DNA from: G963708235 sp963708235
GTDB lineage: Bacteria > Actinomycetota > Acidimicrobiia > Spongiisociales > UBA5794
Length of the DNA: 64,000 nt
NCBI GenBank assembly: GCA_963708235.1
Contig: OY970200.1
Location: forward strand, 992,001 to 1,056,000
Reading direction: 5' to 3'
Part shown: positions 50,863 to 58,745 of the stretch, one piece after another
Layout: each line of letters opens with the position of its first letter
Position numbering within the stretch: position 1 is the first letter of the stretch
Translations under genes and position numbers: made by a program
The notes under the pieces: model-generated
What the model saw: the letters and a program-made list of their open reading frames with translations, nothing else
Told to the model about the DNA's origin: nothing
Databases searched by the model: none

Positions 50863-51354
50863 TCAGACCGTCCCGATCTTTTGCGGTGGCCAGTAGCGCA
50901 CCGCCACCCTCCACCTGGCGGCGTCGGCACCGATGGGACCGGTGTGACGTCCGTCGGCCGCCGAAACCGCCCGTTGGTCGCCGAGCAGGAACAGCTCGTC
51001 GGTGCCGAGGGTCCAGACTCCGTCGGGCCGGGTGGGTCCCTCGGCCCAAGGCTCCGCCAGCGGAGTCCCGTCGATGTTGACCTGGCCGTTGGCGATGGCG
51101 ACGGTCTCGCCGGGGAGGCCGACGACCCGCTTGACCAGGTCGAACTCGGGATCCCCGGGGTGGCCGGCGATCACGATGTCCCCGCGCACCGGGATCCGGT
51201 CGCTGCGGATGGCGATCACGTAATCCCCCGCATCGAGGGCGGGATGCATCGACTGCTCGGCGATCTCGTAGCGACGTACCCGACCGCGGGCGATGGCGAT
51301 CCCGGTGGCGGCAAGCGCCAGCGACACGGCGAACCCGCCGCTGCGCAATCTCAT
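50863..51354 (-). CDS. sodX: Signal-peptidase-like SodX, maturation protease for nickel superoxide dismutase
   Basis: 163 residues, S26 signal-peptidase fold. One membrane helix (about 8-24) is followed by IAEQSMHPALDAGDYVIA with the catalytic serine S35, then DLVKRVVGLPGE with lysine K75, and the late LGDQRAVSAADGRHTGPIG. It is divergent from sodN, whose product needs its leader cut to expose an N-terminal histidine, so it is probably the SodX type that does this. I use ATG 51354, since a TAGACT box and a ten-codon leaderless frame end right on it. The longer reading from 51423 starts upstream of that promoter. Confidence 0.85.
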   Translation of the reverse strand: MRLRSGGFAVSLALAATGIAIARGRVRRYEIAEQSMHPALDAGDYVIAIRSDRIPVRGDIVIAGHPGDPEFDLVKRVVGLPGETVAIANGQVNIDGTPLAEPWAEGPTRPDGVWTLGTDELFLLGDQRAVSAADGRHTGPIGADAARWRVAVRYWPPQKIGTV

Positions 51355-51383
51355 ACGGCCCCGCTCACGGGAGGAGTCCTCAT
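51351..51383 (-). CDS. Ten-codon leaderless leader ORF coupled to sodX
   Basis: ATG 51383 lies six bases after the TAGACT box and encodes MRTPPVSGAV. Its TGA (51353-51351) overlaps the sodX ATG (51354-51352) as ATGA. This would let ribosomes load on a leaderless mRNA and re-initiate at sodX, which has no ribosome binding site of its own. It is a prediction from position only. Confidence 0.4.
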   Translation of the reverse strand: MRTPPVSGAV

Positions 51384-51389
51384 CGGCGG

Positions 51390-51395
51390 AGTCTA
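51390..51395 (-). promoter_or_regulatory. -10 box for sodX
   Basis: TAGACT on the minus strand, six bases before the leader ORF start at 51383. Confidence 0.45.
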
Positions 51396-51492
51396 CGAGT
51401 GTGGGTGCCGTCGGAGGCGGCATGGCCGGTGGGTTTGCGGCCGGCGCAGGCTGCGGTGGATTCGTTTCGGGAGCGGCGGTGGAGGGCAGGTG

Positions 51493-51498
51493 TAGGCT
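51493..51498 (+). promoter_or_regulatory. -10 box for sodN
   Basis: TAGGCT. The leader of about 25 bases contains AGGAGG at 51516-51521. It faces away from the sodX promoter, leaving about 100 bases for a shared regulator. I saw no Nur site that I can name with confidence. Confidence 0.45.
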
Positions 51499-51529
51499 CG
51501 GACCACGCAGAATTCAGGAGGTGCCCCTG

Positions 51530-51946
51530 GTGGGTATGTTCAAGCCGAGCCGGGTTGCTCACGCACATTGCGATCTCTATTGCGGCGTCTATGACCCGGC
51601 CCAAGCCATGATCGAGGCGCAGTCGGTGCTCAAGAGCGCCGAGAAGTACCAGGCGTCGGACGACGAGGTGTTCCGCGCCCGTGCCCTCGCCATCAAGGAG
51701 GAGCGGGCCGAGTTGGTCAAGCATCACCTGATGGTGCTGTGGGCCGATTTCTTCACCGCAAACCACCGTGCCCAGTTCTCCAGCCTCGACGACCTGTTCT
51801 GGCGGGCGATCCACCAGGCGGGCGACGCCAAGAAGTCGGTCGATCCGGCCGACGGCGCCAAGCTGATCGGGCTCATCGAAGAGATCTCCGACATCTTCTG
51901 GCAGACCGACAAAGCCAAGGACATGGGCGTCTACCCGCCGAGCTGA
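51530..51946 (+). CDS. sodN: Nickel superoxide dismutase precursor, with Tyr at mature position 5
   Basis: 138-residue precursor. A short leader ends VAHA, after which the mature protein starts HCDLYCGVYDPAQA. The nickel hook uses H1, C2 and C6, and D3 and Y9 are conserved. The usual P5 is Y5 here. The rest is a four-helix bundle (EAQSVLKSAEKYQ, LVKHHLMVLWADFF, LIEEISDIFWQTDKAKDMG). It removes superoxide in the cytoplasm as a hexamer after cleavage by SodX. GTG 51530, eight bases after AGGAGG, is preferred over ATG 51536. Confidence 0.92.
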   Translation: MGMFKPSRVAHAHCDLYCGVYDPAQAMIEAQSVLKSAEKYQASDDEVFRARALAIKEERAELVKHHLMVLWADFFTANHRAQFSSLDDLFWRAIHQAGDAKKSVDPADGAKLIGLIEEISDIFWQTDKAKDMGVYPPS

Positions 51947-51987
51947 CACCGCCGGTCGAGATCGACACGAGGGGTCGTACCCCAACA

Positions 51988-52022
51988 GACAAGAGGGGCC
52001 GATGCCCCTCTTGTCGTTTTTT
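51988..52022 (+). terminator. Strong intrinsic terminator after sodN
   Basis: A perfect 12-base stem, GACAAGAGGGGC, with loop CGAT and its exact complement, followed by G and six Ts. It lies 42 bases after the sodN stop, in the gap to the converging murJ gene. It was the clearest intrinsic terminator seen in the window. Confidence 0.9.
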
Positions 52023-52041
52023 GCGGCGCATGGTTCGGCGG

Positions 52042-53607
52042 TCAGGAACCGAGCGGTGGGGCGGACCCGAAGATCCGGTGGAGCAGGGTGCCGCCGCCCA
52101 GTGCCAGCCCGGCGAACACGGCGGTTCCGAGCAGACCGGCGAGCAGGGCACCGCCCCAACCGTCACCGGCGACCGTGGTGGCGAACCTGGCCGCCGCATA
52201 GGCGCCCCCGGAGGCGACCACCGCCAACGGCACCGCCCGCCAGGCGGGTTCGAGTGCTCGACCGAGCCGACCCCTGGTGTCCGGCCGTCGATACCAGGTG
52301 ACGGCGAGCGCCGCCGAGTACACCCCGAGCGACAGGGTCGAGGCCAGCGCCACCCCGGCGATCCCGAACACCGGGGTGAGGATGAAGTACATCGGGATGG
52401 CGAGCACGGTGGCGCCCGTACCGATCAGCACCGGTGTCCACATGTCGCGGGTGGCATAGAACGCCCGTGGCATGATCGACAGCGCCCCCCATGCCGGGAT
52501 GGCGAACAGGTAGAAGAACAGCGCACGTGCCGTGGTGATGGTGTCCTCCGGGCCGAACTCGACCCGCTGGTAGAGGATCTGGACGATCGGTTGGGTCAGG
52601 GCGGCCGCCAGACCCGTCGCCGCCAGCGACAACACGATGACGCTGCCCAGCGCACGATCGACCGTCCGTGACATCTCCCGCAGCTTGCCCTCGGCGAAGA
52701 GACGCGCCAGGAAGGGGTAGGCGGCAACCCCGGCCGCCTGGGCGATCACCCCGACCGGGACCAGCATGGTGCGCCGGGCGTACTGGAGATGGGTCTGGGC
52801 GCCGGGGCCGACCCGGTTGCCGAAGATCGACATGAAGGCCTCGTCGAGCACCACGATCGACTGGCCCACCATCAGGGGGAGGGCGATCATCAGGTACTCC
52901 CGGAGTGCCGGGTGTGACCACGAGGTGCCACCCACCCAGTGCATCCCCACCCGTTTGGCGCCCCACCACTGCAATCCCAGGTTGCCGACGAAGGCACCGA
53001 CCACCGCACCCCAGATGAATCCCTCGGGGTCGGGCGAGCCGCTGAGCCACGCATAGACGACCCCCCCGAGGATGATCCCGAGGTTGTAGACGATGGGGGC
53101 GAGGGTGGGGATGGTGAACACCCCCTTGGCGTACTGAACGGCGCTGTAGAGCGCACCCACCACGAACGCGATCTGGGCGGGGAGCACGATCCGGGTGAGC
53201 CTGGTGGTGGTGGCTGCCTGCTCCGGCGTGAAGTCGGGAAACAACGCCTGGATCGCCCAGGGTGCGGCGATCCAGCCGATGACCACCAGCCCCCCGATTC
53301 CCACGGCGATGGGTCTGATGATGGCGGTGAGGGCTCTCCACCCGCCCTCCTCGTCATCGGCCGCCATGTACCTGGCGAAGATCGGGATGAACGTGATGGA
53401 GAGAAACCCGCCCGCCAACAGATAGTTGAGGAAGTCGGGGATACGGAAGGCGGCGACATACTGGTCGGTGACTCCGTCGGCGCCGAGCATGGCGGCGAAG
53501 ATGGCATCGCGCACCACCCCGAGGATCCGCGAGAGCAATACCCCACCGGAGACGACGAGGGCGGCGATGCTCATACGCCGGTTGAGGCTGCGCGGGGGCT
53601 GGGTCAC
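52042..53607 (-). CDS. murJ: Lipid II flippase MurJ (MviN family)
   Basis: 521 residues with 13 or 14 membrane helices. The family start RILGVVRDAIFAAMLGADGV with GFLSITFIPIFARY is clear, as are VLDEAFMSIFGNRVGPGAQT and PRAFYATRDMWTPVLIG. It moves lipid II across the membrane for peptidoglycan growth, and MviN relatives can also flip other lipid-linked glycans. The start GTG 53607 is supported by TAGCGT six bases upstream. It has no extra C-terminal kinase-like domain of the kind found in mycobacterial MviN. Confidence 0.93.
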   Translation of the reverse strand: MTQPPRSLNRRMSIAALVVSGGVLLSRILGVVRDAIFAAMLGADGVTDQYVAAFRIPDFLNYLLAGGFLSITFIPIFARYMAADDEEGGWRALTAIIRPIAVGIGGLVVIGWIAAPWAIQALFPDFTPEQAATTTRLTRIVLPAQIAFVVGALYSAVQYAKGVFTIPTLAPIVYNLGIILGGVVYAWLSGSPDPEGFIWGAVVGAFVGNLGLQWWGAKRVGMHWVGGTSWSHPALREYLMIALPLMVGQSIVVLDEAFMSIFGNRVGPGAQTHLQYARRTMLVPVGVIAQAAGVAAYPFLARLFAEGKLREMSRTVDRALGSVIVLSLAATGLAAALTQPIVQILYQRVEFGPEDTITTARALFFYLFAIPAWGALSIMPRAFYATRDMWTPVLIGTGATVLAIPMYFILTPVFGIAGVALASTLSLGVYSAALAVTWYRRPDTRGRLGRALEPAWRAVPLAVVASGGAYAAARFATTVAGDGWGGALLAGLLGTAVFAGLALGGGTLLHRIFGSAPPLGS

Positions 53608-53613
53608 ACCGCG

Positions 53614-53619
53614 ACGCTA
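53614..53619 (-). promoter_or_regulatory. -10 box of leaderless promoter for murJ
   Basis: TAGCGT on the minus strand, six bases before the GTG at 53607. Confidence 0.5.
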
Positions 53620-53691
53620 GTGCGCCGTCAGGTGACGGTGGTGGTGTTCAGGGTGGGCCGGTCGGGCGGTGGGTCGACCGGGGAGAGGGTC

Positions 53692-54603
53692 TCAGAGAGC
53701 CCGGGCCCAGATCTGCGCCGGGGGCGCACCGACGAAGGTCTCGTCCGGAAGCTCGTCGACCAGCGAGAACTCCGCCGCCTCGTAGAGCCGGCGGGCGGCG
53801 GCCAGGGCGGCGTTGGTCCGCAGCACGATCCGTGTGTATCCGGCCGAGCGGGCGAACGTGATGCATTCGTCGACCAGTTGCGAACCGATGCCCAACCCGC
53901 GGGTGCTCGGCTCGACCAGGAGCAGACGGAGCTGTGCCGTCTCCTCGTCCTGTTCGTAACAGAAGACCGATCCGACCGGGCTACCGTCGATATCGGCGAT
54001 CCAGGCGGCCTCCCTCGGGTTGGTCCGGGCGGCGAAGTGGCCGACGATGCCGGCCACCAACGCTTCGAAGGTCGAGTCCCACCCCTGTTCCTCGGCGTAG
54101 ACGGCGCCGTGACGGTTCACCACCCATCCGTAGTCCCCGGGCTGCGGTGCCCGCAGGGTGACCTTGGGTGGTCCCGGTGAGGCGGCGAGCTGCTGGATGC
54201 ACTGCATCGAACTCACCATGCGCTCGCGGGCATACGCCGAATAGCCGTCGAGAACGGCGGCGGCGCAGAGGTCGGACCGGTGGTCGATGATCTCGTATTC
54301 CGTGACCCCGAGCGGGGTGAGACGGATCATCTGGCGTCTGGCATCGTCCGGCGAGGTGTCGGTGGTCACCAGACCCTGCTCGCGCAGCTTGGTGACGATG
54401 CGACTGACGTATCCGGCGTCGAGACCGAGCCGCTCGCGGAGTTCCTGCATCGGCGTGACCTCGGCGCGCCCCAACTCGAAGAGCACCCGCGCCTCGGTCA
54501 ACGAGAAGGGCGTGTCGACCAGACCGGGCTGGAGGGCGCCGATCCGTGCCGTCCAGAATCGGTTGAAGGATCGAACTGCGGCGACCTGTTGCTCATTCGT
54601 CAT
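53692..54603 (-). CDS. MarR-GNAT fusion: winged-helix regulator with acetyltransferase domain
   Basis: 303 residues. Residues 1-145 are a MarR-type winged helix (FSLTEARVLFELGRAEVTPM, GLDAGYVSRIVTKLREQGLV, DARRQMIRLTPLG). Residues 150-303 are a GNAT acetyltransferase with the acetyl-CoA motif VEPSTRGLGIGSQLVDE and a preceding YEQDEETAQLRLLLV strand. Such fusions are recorded as MarR/GNAT proteins, and their ligand is generally unknown. I use ATG 54603. The promoter upstream has a consensus TTGACA and a perfect palindrome. Confidence 0.85.
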   Translation of the reverse strand: MTNEQQVAAVRSFNRFWTARIGALQPGLVDTPFSLTEARVLFELGRAEVTPMQELRERLGLDAGYVSRIVTKLREQGLVTTDTSPDDARRQMIRLTPLGVTEYEIIDHRSDLCAAAVLDGYSAYARERMVSSMQCIQQLAASPGPPKVTLRAPQPGDYGWVVNRHGAVYAEEQGWDSTFEALVAGIVGHFAARTNPREAAWIADIDGSPVGSVFCYEQDEETAQLRLLLVEPSTRGLGIGSQLVDECITFARSAGYTRIVLRTNAALAAARRLYEAAEFSLVDELPDETFVGAPPAQIWARAL

Positions 54604-54663
54604 GGCGTCGCAAATTCCCCCGAATGGACGACTAGCTGTCAAATCCTACCTTTCGGCAGGTAG
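54604..54663 (-). promoter_or_regulatory. Promoter and candidate operator of the MarR-GNAT gene
   Basis: A consensus TTGACA (minus strand, 54642-54637) and a weaker -10 such as GAATTT close to the ATG. Just upstream is the palindrome CTACCT-TTCGGC-AGGTAG (54646-54663), which could be the binding site of the MarR domain itself. Confidence 0.45.
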
Positions 54664-54735
54664 CTGCGCCTCGAAGTGGCCGAATGGCATCTCCGGCACC
54701 GCCGCACGGCGGGTGGAATGCCAGGTCCCGGCGGG

Positions 54736-55506
54736 TCAGACCAGGTCACGGCGCCGGAGCAGGGTCGCCGTCACCGACGTCCCGACCACGGCGAGCACCA
54801 GGCACTTGACCAGGGCGCCACCAAGCCCGGGTTCGATCGAACCGAGGGCGAAATCGGGCACCGATTCGACGAACTCCGAGGACGCCATCCCCATCGTGGC
54901 GCTGAAACCGATACGCCACAACGAGGTGGCGGCCAGTCCGGCCACCGTACCGGCCACGGCGCTCTCCCAGATGAATACATAGGCGAGACCGACCAGGGTG
55001 GCGCGTTCGGTGAGGTAGCCGAGTGCGGTGAACACCCCGCCGTACGCAAGGGTGGCGATCAGTGCGCCGACGAGGAGGGGAACCACGTGCTCCCAGCCTC
55101 CGCCACGCAGACCCATGGCGGCAGCGAGCGCAATCGCCCCGATCCCGTTCACCAGTGCGGCGGACCCGGTGCCCCCCGCCAGCTTGGCGGCGGCGATGGC
55201 GCTCCGGCGAACCGGCCGGAGCACGATGAACGAAAGGGTGCGGTCGCGCCGCTCGTCCCCGAGCGCCGCCGTGGTGAGGATCAAGGTGACCACCGGGACA
55301 ACCACGCTGAAGAAGAGCCCGATGGTGATCCCGGAGAACGTCGACATGCGCGACTCCGGGTTGGCCCGGGCCGTGGTCAGGAACATGATGGCGGCGGGGA
55401 GCAGGGCGAGGATGGTCAGCCCGACGAATCGGCGAACGCCGAGGACCTGACCGACGGTCATGCGGGCGATGCGGAGGGCGGGGAGGGTCCCGATCGCCGG
55501 GCTCAT
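54736..55506 (-). CDS. ABC-2 type permease, last gene of the four-gene exporter operon
   Basis: 256 residues, about six membrane helices, layout of the ABC-2/NatB-like permeases: a soluble first part, RDRTLSFIVLRPVRRSAIAAAKL between helices 2 and 3, and late helices. ATG 55506 overlaps the stop of the upstream ATPase as ATGA. With the other three genes it forms a two-ATPase, two-permease exporter of unknown cargo. Confidence 0.8.
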   Translation of the reverse strand: MSPAIGTLPALRIARMTVGQVLGVRRFVGLTILALLPAAIMFLTTARANPESRMSTFSGITIGLFFSVVVPVVTLILTTAALGDERRDRTLSFIVLRPVRRSAIAAAKLAGGTGSAALVNGIGAIALAAAMGLRGGGWEHVVPLLVGALIATLAYGGVFTALGYLTERATLVGLAYVFIWESAVAGTVAGLAATSLWRIGFSATMGMASSEFVESVPDFALGSIEPGLGGALVKCLVLAVVGTSVTATLLRRRDLV

Positions 55507-56513
55507 CGGCGGCGCACCAGGTAGCGGAAGACGCTCTCGAGGGAGTCGTCCTCGGGACGGAACTCGGTGATGCGCACCCCGAGCCGCCGCGCCGTCTCCG
55601 GCACCGAAGTCCCCAGGTGGCGCAGACTGTCGGTCTCGATATGGAGCGTCTCCCCCTCGACGGTGACCCCCGTCACGACATCGGAGGCGATGAGGGCGGC
55701 GCCGAGCCTCCGCACGTCGTCGGCGCCGATCAGCACGCGGTAGGGGATGTGGGCCATGGCGCCACGGATGGCGGCGATGTCTCCGGCGGCGGCGAGCTTG
55801 CCGTCGACCATGGCGATGACCCGGTCGGTCATCCGCTCCACCTCCTGGAGGACATGCGATGACACGATCACGGTCCGGCCCTCGTCCCCGAGTCGGCGGA
55901 ACAGGCCCATCAGGTGGTTGCGCTGCACCGGGTCGGTGCCGTTCAGCGGTTCATCGAGAACCAGGATCTGGGGGTCGGAGACGAGGGCGGCCGCCAGCTT
56001 GGTGCGCTGTCGCATCCCCTTGGAGAACCCCGAAACCGGGCGGTCGGCGGCGTCATCGAGTTCGACCACGGCGATGGCCCGATCCGCCGCCTCGGCGGGT
56101 TCGGGAACCCTGGAGAGTTCGGCTGCATAGCGAACCAGTGCCCGCGCCGTCAGATGCCCGTAGACGGCGCCCTCCTCGGGAACAAAGGCCAGTGACCGGT
56201 AGACGTCGGGTCGGCGGCGGGGGTCGACCCCGAGGACCTGGACCGACCCTTTGGATGGCACCGAGAGACCGGTGAGGACGCGCATCAGCGTGGTCTTGCC
56301 GGCGCCGTTCGGTCCGAGCAGTCCGGTGACGCCGGGCCCGAACGAGCAGGTGACGCCGGACACGGCCACCTTCTGGCCGTACCACTTCGAGACGTCGGCG
56401 ATCTCGACGGTGGCGTCGGCGACCGCCGATGGATCGGATTCCATGCCAGGTCCGATCGGGGCGGGTCCGGCGGGGTCAGGGCTGGTGGTGATGGGTCTGG
56501 GTGTGTCGGTCAC
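55503..56513 (-). CDS. ABC transporter ATPase, third gene of the exporter operon
   Basis: 336 residues. Walker A is LLGPNGAGKTT, the signature is VSGFSKGMRQRTKLAAALVS, and Walker B is ILVLDEPLNGTDP. The Q-loop region reads LAFVPEEG, with glutamate in place of the usual glutamine, which deserves a look. The C-terminal part is typical of drug or lipid exporter ATPases. The GTG at 56513 overlaps the upstream stop (GTGA). ATG 56444 would drop 23 disordered residues. Confidence 0.88.
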   Translation of the reverse strand: MTDTPRPITTSPDPAGPAPIGPGMESDPSAVADATVEIADVSKWYGQKVAVSGVTCSFGPGVTGLLGPNGAGKTTLMRVLTGLSVPSKGSVQVLGVDPRRRPDVYRSLAFVPEEGAVYGHLTARALVRYAAELSRVPEPAEAADRAIAVVELDDAADRPVSGFSKGMRQRTKLAAALVSDPQILVLDEPLNGTDPVQRNHLMGLFRRLGDEGRTVIVSSHVLQEVERMTDRVIAMVDGKLAAAGDIAAIRGAMAHIPYRVLIGADDVRRLGAALIASDVVTGVTVEGETLHIETDSLRHLGTSVPETARRLGVRITEFRPEDDSLESVFRYLVRRR

Positions 56514-57391
56514 ATCAGGCTCCGGTACCGTCGCACGGCCACTGCGGCCGTCGCCGCGGCGACAGCGGTGATGACGACCGCCGAGACCCACCAGTCGAAG
56601 CCCTGCTGGGTGATCAGATTGGCGCCGGTGCGGTCGAAGATGGCGTCCCGCACCACGGCCGGGTGGCTCGGTAACGAGAGCAGGGCGGCCCAGCGTGTCC
56701 CGGCTTCGGCGAATCCGGTGGCGACGGCGTTGGTGGCGAACATGCCACCGAGGAACACCCCGGTGGCCACCGCCGGGCGCTTGGCGAATACCGAAACCAG
56801 GAAGGCGGGGGCACCGAACGCCACCAGGTAGACGGCGGTGGCGGCGATCACCCGCACCAGATCCAGCCAGTTGCCGAGCAGGTTGCCTGCGAATCCGCCG
56901 GGTTCCAGGGCGGCGAAGCCCACATACATCAGCAGTTGCGGGGCGATGAGGAACCCGCAGAAGGCGATCGCCAGGGCGCCGGCGCGGGCACCGAGGTAGT
57001 CGAGAACCGTCATCGGGCGCGAGCTGTACACCGACAACACCCCGTCCATGCGATCGGGGATCAGCAACTCGGGAGCGGCGAGGGCACAGAACAACAACAC
57101 GGTGCTCGCCGCAAGGTCGAAGTACGAGGCGGCGTCGGCCCATGGGGTGTCGATGAACTCTCCGGGGACGACCTGACTGGTGAGGAAGGTGATGCCGACG
57201 AAGACGACGGCCGGGAGCAGGGCCACCCCGAACAGCATCCAGGGCAGGATCTTCTTGCGGGCACGCCGTCGCATCCCGAAGACCCGTCGTACTCCGTCAC
57301 CCACTGTGGTGGATACGGCAGCGGATCGCCCCAGTCGCGGACCGTCGTGCGGCTGGTACCCGAGGTCGTAGACGACACCGCGGCCGCTCAT
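56510..57391 (-). CDS. ABC-2 type permease, second gene of the exporter operon
   Basis: 293 residues, with about six membrane helices from residue 48 on, and an N-terminal basic stretch FGMRRRARKKILPW. RMDGVLSVYSSRPMTVLDYLGARAG is the intracellular loop expected to contact the ATPase. ATG 57391 overlaps the stop of the first ATPase. It is distinct in sequence from the last permease, so the two may form a heterodimer. Confidence 0.78.
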   Translation of the reverse strand: MSGRGVVYDLGYQPHDGPRLGRSAAVSTTVGDGVRRVFGMRRRARKKILPWMLFGVALLPAVVFVGITFLTSQVVPGEFIDTPWADAASYFDLAASTVLLFCALAAPELLIPDRMDGVLSVYSSRPMTVLDYLGARAGALAIAFCGFLIAPQLLMYVGFAALEPGGFAGNLLGNWLDLVRVIAATAVYLVAFGAPAFLVSVFAKRPAVATGVFLGGMFATNAVATGFAEAGTRWAALLSLPSHPAVVRDAIFDRTGANLITQQGFDWWVSAVVITAVAAATAAVAVRRYRSLM

Positions 57392-58296
57392 GGGACCGGT
57401 TCCTCGGCGCCGAGGAAGACGTCCTCGAGACTGCTGGAGCGGGTGCCGAGACGGCGGACCCCGACCCCGAGCTCGGCGAGCACATCGCGGATCATGTCGT
57501 AACCGGCGGCGTCGGTCAGCTTCACCGAGATGACGTGTCCCGTCAGCGTGGCATCGGCGCCGGCCCGCTGCAGCGCTTCGGTCACGGGGGCGGGATCTTC
57601 GAACACTTCGACCTCGACCGAACCCCGGTCCATCAGACCCGACAACGGGCCCTGCCGCAGCACCCGGCCTCCGTCGAGCATGACCACCCAGTCACATGTG
57701 CGCTCGATGTCGGAGAGGACGTGTGACGAGCTGATGACGTTGATCCCGAATCCGCCGAGACGGGAGATGAGATCGAGCATCTCGTCGCGGCCCTCGGGGT
57801 CCAGCCCGGCGGTCGGCTCGTCGAGCAGCACCAGCTCGGGATCGTGGACGATGGCCTGGGCCAGCTTGGCCCTCTGTTTCATTCCGGTGGAGAAGCCGCC
57901 GAGTTGGCGGAACCGCTCCTCGTGCAGACCCACCAGCGTCAACACATCGGAGGCGCGCTGTCTCGCCGCCTGTCTCGGGATTCCGGCGAGTTGGGCGGCG
58001 TAGATGAGGAAATCGGCAGCGGTCTGGTCGCCGGGGAGACAGTCGCCTTCGGGCATGTATCCGATCCGCGATCGTACGGTCACCGGGTCGGTGGACGGGT
58101 CGGCGCCGAGCACCGAGGCGCTACCGGTGGTCGGCCGGATGATCCCGAGCAGGATCTTGACCAGCGTCGTCTTCCCGGCTCCGTTGGCGCCCACCAGACC
58201 GATCCTGCCCGGCGGCACATCGAGATCGAGATGATGGAGGGCGACGATGTTGCCGTAGGCATGGCCGAGCCCGGCGGTGGTGACGATCGAACTCAC
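57388..58296 (-). CDS. ABC transporter ATPase, first gene of the exporter operon
   Basis: 302 residues. Walker A is LVGANGAGKTT, the signature is LGGFSTGMKQRAKLAQAIVH, Walker B is LVLLDEPTAGLDP, and the H-loop is SSSHVLSDIE. The Q-loop reads IGYMPEGDCLPGD, again with glutamate. It starts at GTG 58296 with TAGGCT six bases upstream. The TAG of that box is also the stop codon of the preceding gene. Confidence 0.88.
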   Translation of the reverse strand: MSSIVTTAGLGHAYGNIVALHHLDLDVPPGRIGLVGANGAGKTTLVKILLGIIRPTTGSASVLGADPSTDPVTVRSRIGYMPEGDCLPGDQTAADFLIYAAQLAGIPRQAARQRASDVLTLVGLHEERFRQLGGFSTGMKQRAKLAQAIVHDPELVLLDEPTAGLDPEGRDEMLDLISRLGGFGINVISSSHVLSDIERTCDWVVMLDGGRVLRQGPLSGLMDRGSVEVEVFEDPAPVTEALQRAGADATLTGHVISVKLTDAAGYDMIRDVLAELGVGVRRLGTRSSSLEDVFLGAEEPVP

Positions 58297-58302
58297 GGGG
58301 CG

Positions 58303-58308
58303 AGCCTA
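58303..58308 (-). promoter_or_regulatory. -10 box of leaderless promoter for the ABC exporter operon
   Basis: TAGGCT on the minus strand, six bases before GTG 58296. Its first three bases (58308-58306) are the stop codon of the PGPGW gene. Confidence 0.5.
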
Positions 58309-58614
58309 ACGGCCGTCGATGTCAGGGCCGATGTCCTGGGCGGTCCCCGGCTGGACGTTCCCCGACCGGCCCAGCACCTTCCCGGCCATCTGTCGCATCC
58401 GGTCGACCCGACGGCGTGCCCAGTGGAACTCGATGGAGAGGATGGCGAGTCCCCCGATCAGCACCGGGATCCCCGGTCCCGGGGTGACCAGCATGACCAG
58501 CCCGAGCGCCACCACCGGCACACCCACGACGAGGACGGCCACCTTGCGGACCAGCGACCACAACCGGCTCCGTTCCGGTCGGTCAGGCACAGCGTCAAAG
58601 GGGTCAACGACCAC
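58306..58614 (-). CDS. Small membrane protein of the PGPGW family
   Basis: 102 residues with two membrane helices (about 25-45 and 50-67). VTPGPGIPVLIGGLAILSIE and FHWARRRVDR match the PGPGW family of actinobacterial membrane proteins of unknown function. The GTG at 58614 lies six bases after TACACT. The longer reading to 58755 is disfavoured because it begins upstream of this box. Confidence 0.7.
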   Translation of the reverse strand: MVVDPFDAVPDRPERSRLWSLVRKVAVLVVGVPVVALGLVMLVTPGPGIPVLIGGLAILSIEFHWARRRVDRMRQMAGKVLGRSGNVQPGTAQDIGPDIDGR

Positions 58615-58620
58615 CGGCGT

Positions 58621-58626
58621 AGTGTA
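58621..58626 (-). promoter_or_regulatory. -10 box of leaderless promoter for the PGPGW gene
   Basis: TACACT on the minus strand, six bases before the GTG at 58614. The facing deoC -10 is about 110 bases away. Confidence 0.5.
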
Positions 58627-58733
58627 CGAGAACTGCGGGCTACGGGGAACAGGCCAATCGGGAATTTCCGGGTCCCACGTCGAGGATTTCCGCCGACGGC
58701 GCCACCGGCGGGCGAATCGGCACGGTGCGCTCG

Positions 58734-58739
58734 TAACAT
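58734..58739 (+). promoter_or_regulatory. -10 box of leaderless promoter for deoC
   Basis: TAACAT, six bases before the ATG at 58746. An in-frame GTG at 58740 would lie at the edge of the box and is disfavoured. Confidence 0.55.
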
Positions 58740-58745
58740 GTGGGA

